Positions 1-7,466 of a stretch of DNA of 64,000 nucleotides are shown in pieces. The notes under the pieces were generated by a model. It saw only the letters and a list, made by a program, of their open reading frames with translations, searched no databases and had not been told where the DNA came from. How positions within the stretch are numbered: position 1 is the first letter of the stretch; every line of letters begins with the position of its first letter. Origin of the DNA: Pararhizobium sp. A13 (GTDB lineage: Bacteria > Pseudomonadota > Alphaproteobacteria > Rhizobiales > Rhizobiaceae); contig NZ_CP149510.1 of assembly GCF_040126305.1 (NCBI RefSeq), forward strand, positions 2,243,001 through 2,307,000, given 5' to 3'. The position numbers and the translations under genes were made by a program.

Positions 1-991
1 TCTCGCCGACGGCGTAGCCGAAGATCTTTTCGCAGGCCGGATTGACCGACAGGATGGTGCCGCGGTCGTCGATGGTGATAAAGCCGTCAACGGCGGTATC
101 GATGATGGCCGCCAGCCGCTTCCGGCTCACGTCCAGCTGTATCGCCATCTTCCGTGACCGTTCCGAACTTCGAAAGGCGTAGGCGATCAGGCCGGCATAG
201 ACCGCGCCAGAGAGCAGAAGAACGGCGAGCAGCGTCGAACGCGCATTGCTGTGCTCGGTTGCCGGCAGTTCTTCCGTAAACAGGACCTCCTGCCTGAGTA
301 ACTCGACATAGGTGAGGCTCAGTAGAAGAAAATAGCTTGCCGCCGCCAGCGTCGCGGCGACCACGGGCGGGTGATAACCGAGCTGTCCGATGCCGGCAAA
401 GATCAGCCCTGTCGAGAGCCCGACAAAACAGAAGGCCGTGTGTGGCGACATGCGCGCCAGCGGCAGCCAGTCATGGGTGGTCGTGATGCTGAGAAGGTAG
501 CCGAGCAGGGCACTGGACGAGATCATGAACACGGCGGCTGCAAGAACGATCCGGATCTGCGACGGGCGGCCGAGCACGCCGCTGATGAGGATCGCCGCGT
601 TGATCAGCACGAAGCAGAGGGCGGTGTTGGGCGCCATGCGGCCCGCAAGATTGGTGCCGACCGTCACAAACGGCTCGATGAACAGCTGGTCGATGTTGAG
701 ATCGACGTCAAATACATGTTCCGCCAGGGTCGCGGCCGCAAGCAGGCCAGCAAGGCTTGCGGCAAGGATGGACGGACGCGGCGCATTCGACTGCAACAGG
801 TACATCGCGCTGCCCGAGAGCACGAAACAGAGCGCCGTGTTGAATTGCATCGCAAAGAGGGTCGGCACCGTCACGGCAAGATCGACCGGACGGACGAACC
901 AGAGCGCCATGACCGTCGCGCCGATGACGATGCTGACCCATCCCGTCAGCATGCCGGATAACTTCGCTAGATGATTCTGGCGCAACGGCAT
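1..991 (-). CDS. Membrane-bound PAS sensor protein (3' end cut off by the window edge)
   Basis: A continuous reading frame begins at the ATG at 989-991 and runs off the left edge after 330 codons. About eight hydrophobic segments fill residues 13 to 270, and a PAS domain starts near residue 290 (IIDTAVDGFITIDDRGTILS) and is truncated. The membrane part carries three copies of one short motif: NTALCFV at 51-57 and 122-128, and HTAFCFV at 184-190. Such architecture is known from membrane sensors that end in a histidine kinase or a GGDEF/EAL output domain, but the output domain here is outside the window, so kinase versus cyclic-di-GMP enzyme cannot be decided. The signal sensed is unknown. It is transcribed away from the ohrR/ohr pair. 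Confidence 0.8.
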   Translation of the reverse strand, partial: MPLRQNHLAKLSGMLTGWVSIVIGATVMALWFVRPVDLAVTVPTLFAMQFNTALCFVLSGSAMYLLQSNAPRPSILAASLAGLLAAATLAEHVFDVDLNIDQLFIEPFVTVGTNLAGRMAPNTALCFVLINAAILISGVLGRPSQIRIVLAAAVFMISSSALLGYLLSITTTHDWLPLARMSPHTAFCFVGLSTGLIFAGIGQLGYHPPVVAATLAAASYFLLLSLTYVELLRQEVLFTEELPATEHSNARSTLLAVLLLSGAVYAGLIAYAFRSSERSRKMAIQLDVSRKRLAAIIDTAVDGFITIDDRGTILSVNPACEKIFGYAVGE

Positions 992-1066
992 CGTCTCCCA
1001 GCGATCAGAATCGCTGAATGTGAATAGTAGCGCACCGGTTGTATAATGGAAGGGTGAGGCGGCGTT

Positions 1067-1546
1067 CTAAGCGCTCTGGTTCTCGTCAAGATGTCGGTTG
1101 AGGTCATGAAGCGCGGAGCGCAGGGCTGCTGCTTCCTTCATGCTGCATCCGGTCGCCTTGCCGATTTCCATCAGGATCCCGAAGGCCTCGGTCTTCAGCG
1201 CCACGCCTTTTTCCGTCAGGGCGACGATCACCTGCCGCTCGTCGCCCTTGTCGCGCGTGCGGCTGACGAAGCCGGCCGTTTCCAGCCGCTTGAGCAGCGG
1301 CGAGAGTGTACCGGAATCCAGCCCCAGCTCCTCGCCAATGCCCTTGACCGTCCTGTTGTCGTCCTGCCAGAGCGCCAGAAGCACGAGATATTGCGGATAG
1401 GTCAGCCCGAAGCGGTCGAGCAGCGGCTTGTAGGTGCGGTTGAACGCATGCGCCACGGAATAGACGGCGAAACAGAGCTGCTGGCCAAGCGCCAGCGCCT
1501 CGCCATCCTTGAGATCGTCTTTACGCATGTCACTATCGTCGGTCAT
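1067..1546 (-). CDS. ohrR: Organic-peroxide-sensing MarR-family repressor OhrR
   Basis: The product is a winged-helix MarR-family protein of about 159 residues. The N-terminal LCFAVYS motif places a cysteine near residue 25, the position of the peroxide-reactive cysteine of OhrR proteins. It is followed by the conserved stretch NRTYKPLLDRFGLTYPQYL and a DNA-binding helix-turn-helix near residues 55-90 (LDSGTLSPLLKRLE). OhrR represses ohr until organic hydroperoxide oxidises the cysteine. The ohr gene lies divergently next door, which supports the call. I chose the ATG at 1546 rather than an upstream start at 1582, because the latter would put the palindromic operator inside the coding region. 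Good confidence on identity, moderate on the start. Confidence 0.9.
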   Translation of the reverse strand: MTDDSDMRKDDLKDGEALALGQQLCFAVYSVAHAFNRTYKPLLDRFGLTYPQYLVLLALWQDDNRTVKGIGEELGLDSGTLSPLLKRLETAGFVSRTRDKGDERQVIVALTEKGVALKTEAFGILMEIGKATGCSMKEAAALRSALHDLNRHLDENQSA

Positions 1547-1575
1547 ACCGCGTATCCTCGCAGTTTTGGCGACGG

Positions 1576-1590
1576 TTTGCAATTTGCAAA
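1576..1590. promoter_or_regulatory. Palindromic site, probable OhrR operator
   Basis: TTTGCAATTTGCAAA is an inverted repeat with 7-base arms and one central base, in the gap between the divergent ohrR and ohr genes. It lies 30 bases from the ohrR start and about 90 from ohr. OhrR is known to bind palindromic AT-rich sites in this position; the assignment is by location and symmetry. Confidence 0.6.
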
Positions 1591-1681
1591 ATTATATTGC
1601 GTCAAATTAAATTATGCGCTATTGAAAATCCCGACAGCAAATTGCCCCGCAATCAACCGCCTGGAACCAAGGAGACAGACC

Positions 1682-2104
1682 ATGCCCATCCTCTACACCA
1701 CAAAGGCATCCGCAACCGGTGGCCGCGCCGGCCGCGCCGTCAGCGAAAACGGCGTTCTCGATGTGACGCTGACCGTTCCGAAGGAACTCGGCGGCGACGG
1801 CGCAACCGGCACCAATCCGGAACAGCTCTTCGCGGCCGGCTATTCCGCCTGCTTCCTCGGCGCGCTGAAGTTCGTCGCCGGCAAGGAAAAAGTGAAGATC
1901 CCGGATGACGCCACCGTGACCGCAACCGTCGGCATCGGCCCGCGCGAGGACGGCACCGGCTTCTACATCAACCCGTCGATTTCCGTGAACCTGCCAGGCA
2001 TCGACCGCGACGTCGCCGAAAAGCTGGTCGCCGCCGCCCACATCGTCTGCCCCTACAGCCACGCGCTGCGCACCGCGACGGAAATCCCGGCGACGCTCGC
2101 CTGA
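1682..2104 (+). CDS. ohr: Organic hydroperoxide resistance protein Ohr
   Basis: This 140-residue OsmC/Ohr-family protein is a thiol peroxidase that reduces organic hydroperoxides, using lipoylated proteins as reductant in studied members. The two catalytic cysteines are visible: C57 in the motif AAGYSACFLGAL and C123 in VCPYSHALR. The arginine (R18) and glutamate (E48) that shape the active site are also present. Length equals that of the family. The start ATG at 1682 follows a good ribosome binding site (AAGGAGA). Divergence from ohrR across a palindrome indicates derepression by organic peroxides. Confidence 0.95.
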   Translation: MPILYTTKASATGGRAGRAVSENGVLDVTLTVPKELGGDGATGTNPEQLFAAGYSACFLGALKFVAGKEKVKIPDDATVTATVGIGPREDGTGFYINPSISVNLPGIDRDVAEKLVAAAHIVCPYSHALRTATEIPATLA

Positions 2105-2127
2105 GCGACAAGCTTATCTTGAATGGC

Positions 2128-2160
2128 AAAGCCCGGTGGAGCGATCCGCTGGGCTTTTTC
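2128..2160 (+). terminator. Rho-independent terminator after ohr
   Basis: AAAGCCC (2128-2134) pairs with GGGCTTT (2151-2157) and a run of T follows directly. It sits 24 bases after the ohr stop codon. Confidence 0.8.
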
Positions 2161-2197
2161 GTGTCGAGAGACCTATTCCTGATGAGTGAATAGAATC

Positions 2198-2230
2198 AAA
2201 ACGGCGGCTCCGTCCGGAGCCGCCGTTTTT
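2198..2230. terminator. Strong bidirectional hairpin terminator
   Basis: A nearly perfect stem of 14 base pairs (AAAACGGCGGCTCC at the 5' side, closing at 2229) with A-rich and T-rich flanks can stop transcription in both directions. It separates ohr from the IS200-like remnant. Confidence 0.8.
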
Positions 2231-2249
2231 CATTGCATGCAAAGGAAAC

Positions 2250-2638
2250 ATCCACCTACGGTGGAGGACTGGACGAGTTCTACACGGTAGTTGAGAGACC
2301 TCCTGCTTGAACCATTGGTGTGGCCAAGACATTCGAACATGGAGGTTATATGGATGACCAATCGCTCTCACATGCGACCTGGGACTGCAAATATCATGTG
2401 GTCTTTGGCAGCAAATTCCGGACGAAAAGACTCTACGGGGACGTACGGCGTGAGTTGGGTGAACTGTCTCGACGACGGGCTAGAATGAGCAGGTCGTCAG
2501 ACAATACATCCGTAATCAGGAAAAGGCCGACAAAGCTTCCGACTTTGCCGACCTCTTCAAGCCTAGCTACTAAGCGCTAACAAAACCACTTCTAGTGGTT
2601 CACGCGCAGCGTTTCAAACCTCCACCTCTGGTGGAGGT
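2250..2638 (+). mobile_element. Internally deleted IS200-type element with both end hairpins
   Basis: A short element holds a degraded IS200 transposase gene between hairpins typical of IS200/IS605 ends. At the left is TCCACC-TAC-GGTGGA (2251-2265). At the right are AACCACT-TCT-AGTGGTT (2584-2600) and ACCTCCACC-TCT-GGTGGAGGT (2618-2638). Left and right stems share the TCCACC/GGTGGA core and three-base loops. IS200 transposases recognise such subterminal hairpins as single strands, so this small derivative could have been mobilised in trans. The exact boundaries are estimated. Confidence 0.7.
2350..2573 (+). pseudogene. IS200-family transposase remnant, internal deletion
   Basis: From the ATG at 2350 (ribosome site GGAGG at 2341) the frame reads the typical IS200 TnpA start, with HATWDCKYHVVF and KRLYGDVRRELGEL. 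Near 2480 the frame is lost, and the typical TnpA end resumes in another frame from 2487 (EQVVRQYIRNQEKADKASD), ending at 2573. Only about 75 of the usual 130-150 residues remain. The missing middle contains the HUH metal-binding motif and probably the catalytic tyrosine, so no active transposase can be made. This is one deletion in an otherwise recognisable gene rather than general decay. Confidence 0.8.
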
Positions 2639-2665
2639 CATGACTTCCAGAACCCGGACGGCTCA

Positions 2666-4282
2666 TTACCGCTTCAAGCTCCCCAGAATCCCGCGCACCA
2701 GCGCGCGGCCGAGCGAGGAGGCGACGGTGCGGGCGACGGATTTCATCGCGGCTTCGGCGACGGATTCGCGCTGGTAGCCGGAGCGGGCTTTCGGCTTTGC
2801 CTGCGTCGAAGCCGGTTCGTCGTCGCCGAAGCCGGGCAGGGTCCAGCGGCTGCCGCCGGTGGGGGGCGGCGCTTCTTCGGCCTCGCGCGCGGCTTCAACT
2901 TGTTCCGCCGCCTTGGCGGCGCGTCTGGCCAGCAGCTCGTAGGCCGATTCGCGGTCGAAATCCTCGTCGTAGAGGCCGGCCACCGGGCTGATCTTCATGA
3001 TGTCGGCGCGCTCGGCCTCCGTCAGCGGCCCGACGCGGCTCGAGGGCGGGCGGATCAGGGTGCGCTCGACCATCGACGGCGCGCCCTTGCCTTCGAGCGT
3101 GGAGACCAGCGCCTCGCCGGTGCCGAGATTGGTGATGACCGTTGCGCAGTCGAAATCCGGGTTGGGGCGGAAGGTGTCGGCCGCCGTCTTCACTGCCTTT
3201 TGCTCGCGCGGCGTGTAGGCGCGCAGCGCATGCTGGACGCGGTTGCCGAGCTGGGCCAGCACCGTGTCCGGAACGTCGAGCGGGTTCTGGGTGACGAAAT
3301 AGACGCCGACGCCCTTGGAGCGGATCAGCCGCACCACCTGCTCGATGCGCTCGAGCAGCACCTTCGGCGCATCGTTGAAGAGCAGATGCGCCTCGTCGAA
3401 GAAGAAGACCAGCTTCGGCTTGTCCGGATCGCCGACCTCCGGCAGTTCCTCGAACAGTTCCGACATCAGCCAGAGCAGGAAGGTGCCGTAGAGGCGCGGG
3501 TTCATCATCAGCTTGTCGGCAGAAAGCACCGAGATCGCGCCGCGCCCGTCGCGGGTCGTGCGCATGATGTCGGAGACCTTGAGCGCCGGCTCGCCGAAGA
3601 AGTGCTCGGCGCCCTGCTGTTCGAGGATCAGCAGTTCGCGCTGGATCGAGCCGGTCGAGGATTTCGAGATGAAGCCGTATTTGTTGGATAGCTCGGAGGC
3701 GTTCTCGCCCATATAGGTGAGCAGCGCCTGGAAATCCTTGAGGTCGAGCAGCGGCAGGCCACCTTCATCGGCGATCTTGAAGGCGATGTTGATCACGCCT
3801 TCCTGCGCGTCCGTGGCGCTCATCAGGCGGGACAGTAGCAGCGGCCCCATCTCCGAGATGGTGGCGCGCACGCGGTGGCCTTTCTCGCCGTAGAGATCCC
3901 AGAAGATCACCGGGAACTCCTGGAAACTGAAATCGCTAAAGCCGATCTGCTCGACCCGCTTTCTCACCCAGTCCTTCTCCTCGCCGATCGCGCCGATGCC
4001 GGAAAGGTCGCCCTTCACGTCGGCGCAAAAGACCGGCACGCCGGCATTGGAGAAGCTTTCCGCCAGGATCTGCAGCGTCACGGTCTTGCCGGTGCCGGTT
4101 GCCCCGGTGATCAGGCCATGGCGGTTGCCGAACTTGAAATCGAGATATTCCGGCTTGTTGAGCGTGTCGTCCGGCTTCCGGCTCGTGCCGATGTAGAGCT
4201 TCCCGTCCTCAAGCATGGGGATCTTGTCTCCGTTTTGCCGATGAAACCGCCGGTCCGCCTGAACGGCCAGAGCCTTCATCAT
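2666..4282 (-). CDS. HerA/FtsK-like ATPase, DUF853 (YjgR) family
   Basis: A 538-residue P-loop ATPase with Walker A GATGTGKT at residues 60-67 and a Walker B-like strand LVFFFDEAHLLF near residue 290. The motifs MNPRLYGTFLLWLMSELFEE and VTQNPLDVPDTVLAQLGNR are characteristic of the DUF853/YjgR family, which resembles the HerA bacterial helicases. The C-terminal 90 residues are rich in alanine, proline and basic residues and look flexible. Cellular function of the family is not established; a hexameric DNA- or protein-translocating ATPase is inferred from HerA. There is no operon partner. The start could also be one codon later (tandem ATG). Confidence 0.85.
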   Translation of the reverse strand: MMKALAVQADRRFHRQNGDKIPMLEDGKLYIGTSRKPDDTLNKPEYLDFKFGNRHGLITGATGTGKTVTLQILAESFSNAGVPVFCADVKGDLSGIGAIGEEKDWVRKRVEQIGFSDFSFQEFPVIFWDLYGEKGHRVRATISEMGPLLLSRLMSATDAQEGVINIAFKIADEGGLPLLDLKDFQALLTYMGENASELSNKYGFISKSSTGSIQRELLILEQQGAEHFFGEPALKVSDIMRTTRDGRGAISVLSADKLMMNPRLYGTFLLWLMSELFEELPEVGDPDKPKLVFFFDEAHLLFNDAPKVLLERIEQVVRLIRSKGVGVYFVTQNPLDVPDTVLAQLGNRVQHALRAYTPREQKAVKTAADTFRPNPDFDCATVITNLGTGEALVSTLEGKGAPSMVERTLIRPPSSRVGPLTEAERADIMKISPVAGLYDEDFDRESAYELLARRAAKAAEQVEAAREAEEAPPPTGGSRWTLPGFGDDEPASTQAKPKARSGYQRESVAEAAMKSVARTVASSLGRALVRGILGSLKR

Positions 4283-4470
4283 ATTGTTTTCCCAAGGCTG
4301 TTATAGGAGCAGTGCTTGCAACCGGCAACAGAATGATTGTAGCCGGGCGGCGGTCGAACGCGCCGGATGGCCGCATTGTAATCGCCCCCAAGGCATGAAA
4401 CGATGATCGGGTTCGCGCTGTGGATAGCCGGTTCGAACAGCGCTTGAGTTTCAAGTCGAGATAATTTACG

Positions 4471-4486
4471 TTGACGTTAACGTCAA
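4471..4486. promoter_or_regulatory. Perfect 16-base palindrome, probable operator
   Basis: TTGACGTTAACGTCAA is a perfect palindrome 21 bases before the start codon of the DUF2267-like gene. Symmetric sites of this shape (ACGT-N-ACGT) are known for MerR-family LiuR-type regulators, but no such regulator is adjacent, so the cognate protein is unknown. Confidence 0.55.
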
Positions 4487-4506
4487 AAATACGAGGAGAT
4501 TCACCC

Positions 4507-4905
4507 ATGAATGAACTGATCACCCGCGTTGCGGACAATGTCGGTATCGACCCGGCAACGGCTGAAAAGGCCATCGGCATGATGCTTGGCTTCCTGCAGC
4601 GTGAAGCAGCCGACGGCCCGGTCGCCCAGATGATCGAAGCCATTCCCGGTGCTTCCGAAATGGTCGCAAAATTCAATGGCGAAGGCTCGGGCAATAGCGG
4701 CGGCCTGCTTGGCGGTCTCCTGAGTGCTGTTGGTGCCGGTGGTGGTGTCATGGCGCTCGGCCAGCAACTGATGTCGCAGGGCCTGGGCATGGGCGAGATC
4801 ACCGCCCTTGCCAAGGAAACCATCGGCTATGCCAAGGAAAAGGCCGGCGCAGACGTCGTCGACGAAGTCGTCGCTTCGGTGCCGGGCCTCAGCCAGTTCG
4901 TCTGA
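4507..4905 (+). CDS. Small DUF2267/DUF2780-like protein
   Basis: A 132-residue protein of two helical parts. The first (ELITRVADNVGIDPATAEKA) resembles the DUF2267 repeat, then a glycine-rich linker (GEGSGNSGGLLGGLLSAVGAGGG) leads to a C-terminal helical segment ending VVASVPGLSQFV. The start ATG at 4507 has the ribosome site GAGGAG seven bases upstream. No signal peptide or membrane segment is evident; the glycine-rich stretch is moderately hydrophobic. Function of the family is not known. The gene stands alone and is preceded by a palindrome, so its expression is probably controlled by a dedicated regulator. Confidence 0.75.
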   Translation: MNELITRVADNVGIDPATAEKAIGMMLGFLQREAADGPVAQMIEAIPGASEMVAKFNGEGSGNSGGLLGGLLSAVGAGGGVMALGQQLMSQGLGMGEITALAKETIGYAKEKAGADVVDEVVASVPGLSQFV

Positions 4906-5224
4906 TACCAGGTTTGGAAAATGTTCACGGCTGCTTCGCTGAGGCGGCCGTGAACGCGGCCAGCGGCGGGCTGACGCCGGTCGGTGCGGCCGACGGCCCA
5001 AGCAGGTTCATGACGGCGCCCGGGCCAGCGCCGCCACCCGCGGCATAGGCGAGCAAAACGCGGCGCTGCCGCCACAGCATGCCGCCCCAGTATTTTTTCC
5101 CCAGAACATGGTGCGAGCCAGGTGCAGAGCGAAAAGCGCGCCGCACCGAGGAGCGCGAAACGACGAGGATCGCCAGCGACACCGCCGCCTCAGTGGGAAC
5201 GTGGCGTTGACAAAATGCATACAT
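4906..5224. other. About 320 bases without a convincing gene
   Basis: The minus strand is open from 5224 to 4925 (99 codons), but the translation shows no recognisable family, is rich in alanine and arginine like other shadow frames here, and has no clear ribosome site. The start of the divergent MarR gene and its operator lie at the right end. I leave this stretch uncalled. Confidence 0.4.
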
Positions 5225-5248
5225 AATTATATAACGTGTTATGTAATT
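5225..5248. promoter_or_regulatory. 24-base imperfect palindrome, probable MarR operator
   Basis: The arms AATTATATAACG (5225-5236) and TGTTATGTAATT (5237-5248) are reverse complements except for two mismatched pairs. The site ends at the ribosome site of the MarR gene, so a bound repressor would block its own transcription. Confidence 0.65.
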
Positions 5249-5259
5249 GGAGCAGCACG

Positions 5260-5748
5260 ATGACGGAAGATATTGTGCGCACTTTCGGGTTCCTCTGCCT
5301 TGGTACGCGAATGAAGCGGATCGGCGAGCGGCTTCAGGCGGATACGCAGAAGATCATGGATGAAATGGAGGTCGGGATCGGCGCAAGCCAGTATCCTGTC
5401 CTTGCGGCCATCGACAGGCTCGGGCCGCTGACGATCGGCGATCTAGCCGAGGCGGTGGGTATTACCCAGCCCGGCGTGACGCGAAGCATAGCCCAACTCG
5501 TCGATCTCGGATTGCTGCGCGCAGAACAAACGGCAGGCGATCAGCGCAGGAAAATCGTCAGTCTCTCCGAGAAGGGTCAAAGGCTGATCGAGGCCGCGAA
5601 AAGCCAGGTCTGGCCGCGCATCGAAGGCGCCGTGATCGATCTCTGCGGAAAGCTCGACGGCCCGCTGCTTCAACAGTTGAACGCGATTGAAGACGGCCTT
5701 GCGGCCCTGCCGCTCGACCGGCGCAACCAGAGGCTTTCAAACAAATAG
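5260..5748 (+). CDS. MarR-family transcriptional regulator
   Basis: A 162-residue winged-helix protein with the typical MarR core: LTIGDLAEAVGITQPGVTRSIAQLVDLGLL as the recognition helix region near residues 58-88, followed by the wing QRRKIVSLSEKGQRLI. The ATG at 5260 is preceded by TTGGAG. The ligand is unknown. It is followed after eight bases by a broken GNAT acetyltransferase gene; MarR-acetyltransferase pairs are common in rhizobia. Autoregulation is suggested by the palindrome just upstream. Confidence 0.85.
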   Translation: MTEDIVRTFGFLCLGTRMKRIGERLQADTQKIMDEMEVGIGASQYPVLAAIDRLGPLTIGDLAEAVGITQPGVTRSIAQLVDLGLLRAEQTAGDQRRKIVSLSEKGQRLIEAAKSQVWPRIEGAVIDLCGKLDGPLLQQLNAIEDGLAALPLDRRNQRLSNK

Positions 5749-5756
5749 GTGCAGCG

Positions 5757-6436
5757 ATGAGACATATCCTCGACCGACCGATTTGGAGTGCCCTTCAGAC
5801 CCGCCACGCCGCGCTTTCGGAAGGCGGCACCCTGGCCAAACGATACGTGCCATCCATCAGTGCGTTTGCAGCGGCCGGCGACGACACGACCGAAAGTCTG
5901 GAGGCGCTCCGGCAGCTTTCAACGCCGGAAGAGAAGCTTTGCTTGTGCAGGCAAGCGATATCGTCCTGCCGCAGGGTTTGATCACCGTGTCGACCGCTTC
6001 TCTCGTGCAGATGACCGCGGAGTTGCCGCTGCCGCAGATATCCGACACCCGCATACAGCCACTGCGCGAAGCCGACGCCGAGGAAATGTTGGCGCTCGCC
6101 ACGCTGACGAAGCCCGGGCCGTTTTCGCTGCGGGCGTTGAGCTTTGGCGATTTCTGGGGCGTGAAAATCGATGGCCGGCTCGTGGCCATGGCCGGAGAAC
6201 GGATGAAGCAGCCGGGCTATACGGAACTCAGCGGCGTCTGCACGGATCCCGATTATCGCGGCAAGGGCCTGGGCAGGCTCTTGTCCCGGTTTGTCGCGGG
6301 CCACATCTTTGCAAAGGGCGACCAGCCTTATCTTCATGCCTATGCGACGAACACCGCTGCCATCGCGCTTTATGAAACGATCGGCTTCAAACTGCGGTCG
6401 CCGATGAATGCGGCGATGGTTGCGGCAGCGGCTTGA
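5757..6436 (+). pseudogene. GNAT acetyltransferase, split by a frameshift
   Basis: The N-terminal part (MRHILDRPIWSALQTRHAAL and on) reads from the ATG at 5757, then the coding signal moves to another frame near 5925-5945. There it continues QASDIVLPQGLITVSTASLV to a normal GNAT fold with acetyl-CoA binding loop DPDYRGKGLGRLL and the end motif NTAAIALYETIGFKLRS. Total length is 226 codons plus two bases, so one base is missing or two are extra. The joined protein would have about 225 residues, usual for this GNAT subfamily. Either the gene is inactivated or there is a sequencing error. It follows the MarR gene by eight bases and would be co-transcribed. Confidence 0.75.
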
Positions 6437-6441
6437 GAAAT

Positions 6442-6470
6442 CCCTCACCCCGTTTTAAGGGGGGGAGGGG
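6442..6470. terminator. GC-rich hairpin between convergent genes
   Basis: CCCTCACCCC (6442-6451) can pair imperfectly with the G-rich run 6459-6470 around an AT-rich loop. It lies between the ends of the acetyltransferase remnant and the aldo/keto reductase and may serve both as terminator. Confidence 0.4.
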
Positions 6471-6528
6471 TGGCATGCCGCCTGAATGCGCAGCCTGTAT
6501 CAGTGCGTGTCTTTAAGTGCCTCGACGT

Positions 6529-7365
6529 TTAGGCCGCCCTGTCCCAGACCGGTGCAAGGCCCTGCGGATTGACGATGCGGCCATCAGGTTTGGCAAGCAG
6601 GTGGATCGCCTTCATCTCGTCAACGGAGAGCACGAAGTCGAAGATGTCGAAATTCTCGGCCAGCCGCGCTTGCGTTGAAGTCTTCGTCAGGGCGACGACG
6701 CCCTGCTGCTGGATCAGCCAGCGCAGCACCACCTGTGCGGCCGTCTTGCCGTGATGACCGCCGATGTCGTTGAGCACCGGATCCTTCGGCACGCGGCCGT
6801 CGGCCATCGCGTAGTAGGCGGTGATCGACATGCCGAGCCGGTCGGCGTCTTCCAGCACCTTCAGCTGATCGAGATAGGGATGGTATTCGACCTGGTTGGT
6901 GACCAGCGGCGTCGCGCTGAGCTTGGCGGCTTCGTCCATCTGATGGGTGTTGAAATTGCTGACGCCGATATGGCGAACCTTGCCGGCCTTCTGGACAGTG
7001 TTCAGGCGCTCGATCTGCTCGGCGATCGGCACGGTGCTGCCGGGCCAATGCAGGAGGAGAAGATCGACATAATCGGTCTGCAGCTTCTGGAGGCTCTCGT
7101 CGACCGAGGCGGAAAAGGTGCCTTGCCGGTAGTTGTCGACCCAGACCTTGGTTGTGAGGAAGATATCGGAGCGCGGGATGCCCGACTGCTGGATGGCGGT
7201 GCCGACTTCCGCTTCGTTGCGGTAGGCCTGCGCAGTATCGACATGGCGAAAGCCAATCTTCAGGGCTTCCGGCACGATACGCAGCACCTCGAGGCCGGAC
7301 ATGCGGAAGGTGCCGAAGCCGAGGGCGGGAATGGTGGCGCCATTGGCGTTGACGATCGGTTGCAT
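6529..7365 (-). CDS. Aldo/keto reductase (2,5-diketo-gluconate reductase-like)
   Basis: A 278-residue NADPH-dependent aldo/keto reductase. The catalytic tetrad is complete: D43 and Y48 in HVDTAQAYRNE, K73 in LTTKVWV and H106 in LLLLHWPG. The cofactor-binding end (VVALTKTSTQARLAENFDIFDFVL) is present, with threonine where many relatives have proline-lysine-serine. The start ATG at 7365 follows AAAGGAGAA. The substrate is not predictable; relatives reduce diketo-sugar acids, methylglyoxal and other aldehydes. It lies 101 bases after an MFS gene on the same strand and may share its transcript. Confidence 0.9.
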   Translation of the reverse strand: MQPIVNANGATIPALGFGTFRMSGLEVLRIVPEALKIGFRHVDTAQAYRNEAEVGTAIQQSGIPRSDIFLTTKVWVDNYRQGTFSASVDESLQKLQTDYVDLLLLHWPGSTVPIAEQIERLNTVQKAGKVRHIGVSNFNTHQMDEAAKLSATPLVTNQVEYHPYLDQLKVLEDADRLGMSITAYYAMADGRVPKDPVLNDIGGHHGKTAAQVVLRWLIQQQGVVALTKTSTQARLAENFDIFDFVLSVDEMKAIHLLAKPDGRIVNPQGLAPVWDRAA

Positions 7366-7387
7366 GGAGTTCTCCTTTCTTAAGGCT

Positions 7388-7407
7388 GCCCGGCGGTTCC
7401 GCCGGGC
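7388..7407. terminator. GC-rich hairpin between MFS and aldo/keto reductase genes
   Basis: GCCCGGC and GCCGGGC form a seven-pair stem with a six-base loop. No T-run follows on the minus strand, so it may be a processing or attenuation hairpin rather than a full terminator. Confidence 0.4.
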
Positions 7408-7466
7408 GTTTGAATAGGGCGGGTTATAGATGTGGCGTTTGCTGGGCGGGTCAAGCCGCTCGATGG

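Noticed and set aside
2250..2640. Three short GTGGAGG-type hairpins considered as a CRISPR array
   Set aside because: Repeats are palindromic, of different length, and lack regular spacers; they fit IS200 ends.
4925..5224. 99-codon frame on the minus strand
   Set aside because: No family resemblance and no ribosome site, so it was left as unresolved DNA rather than a gene.
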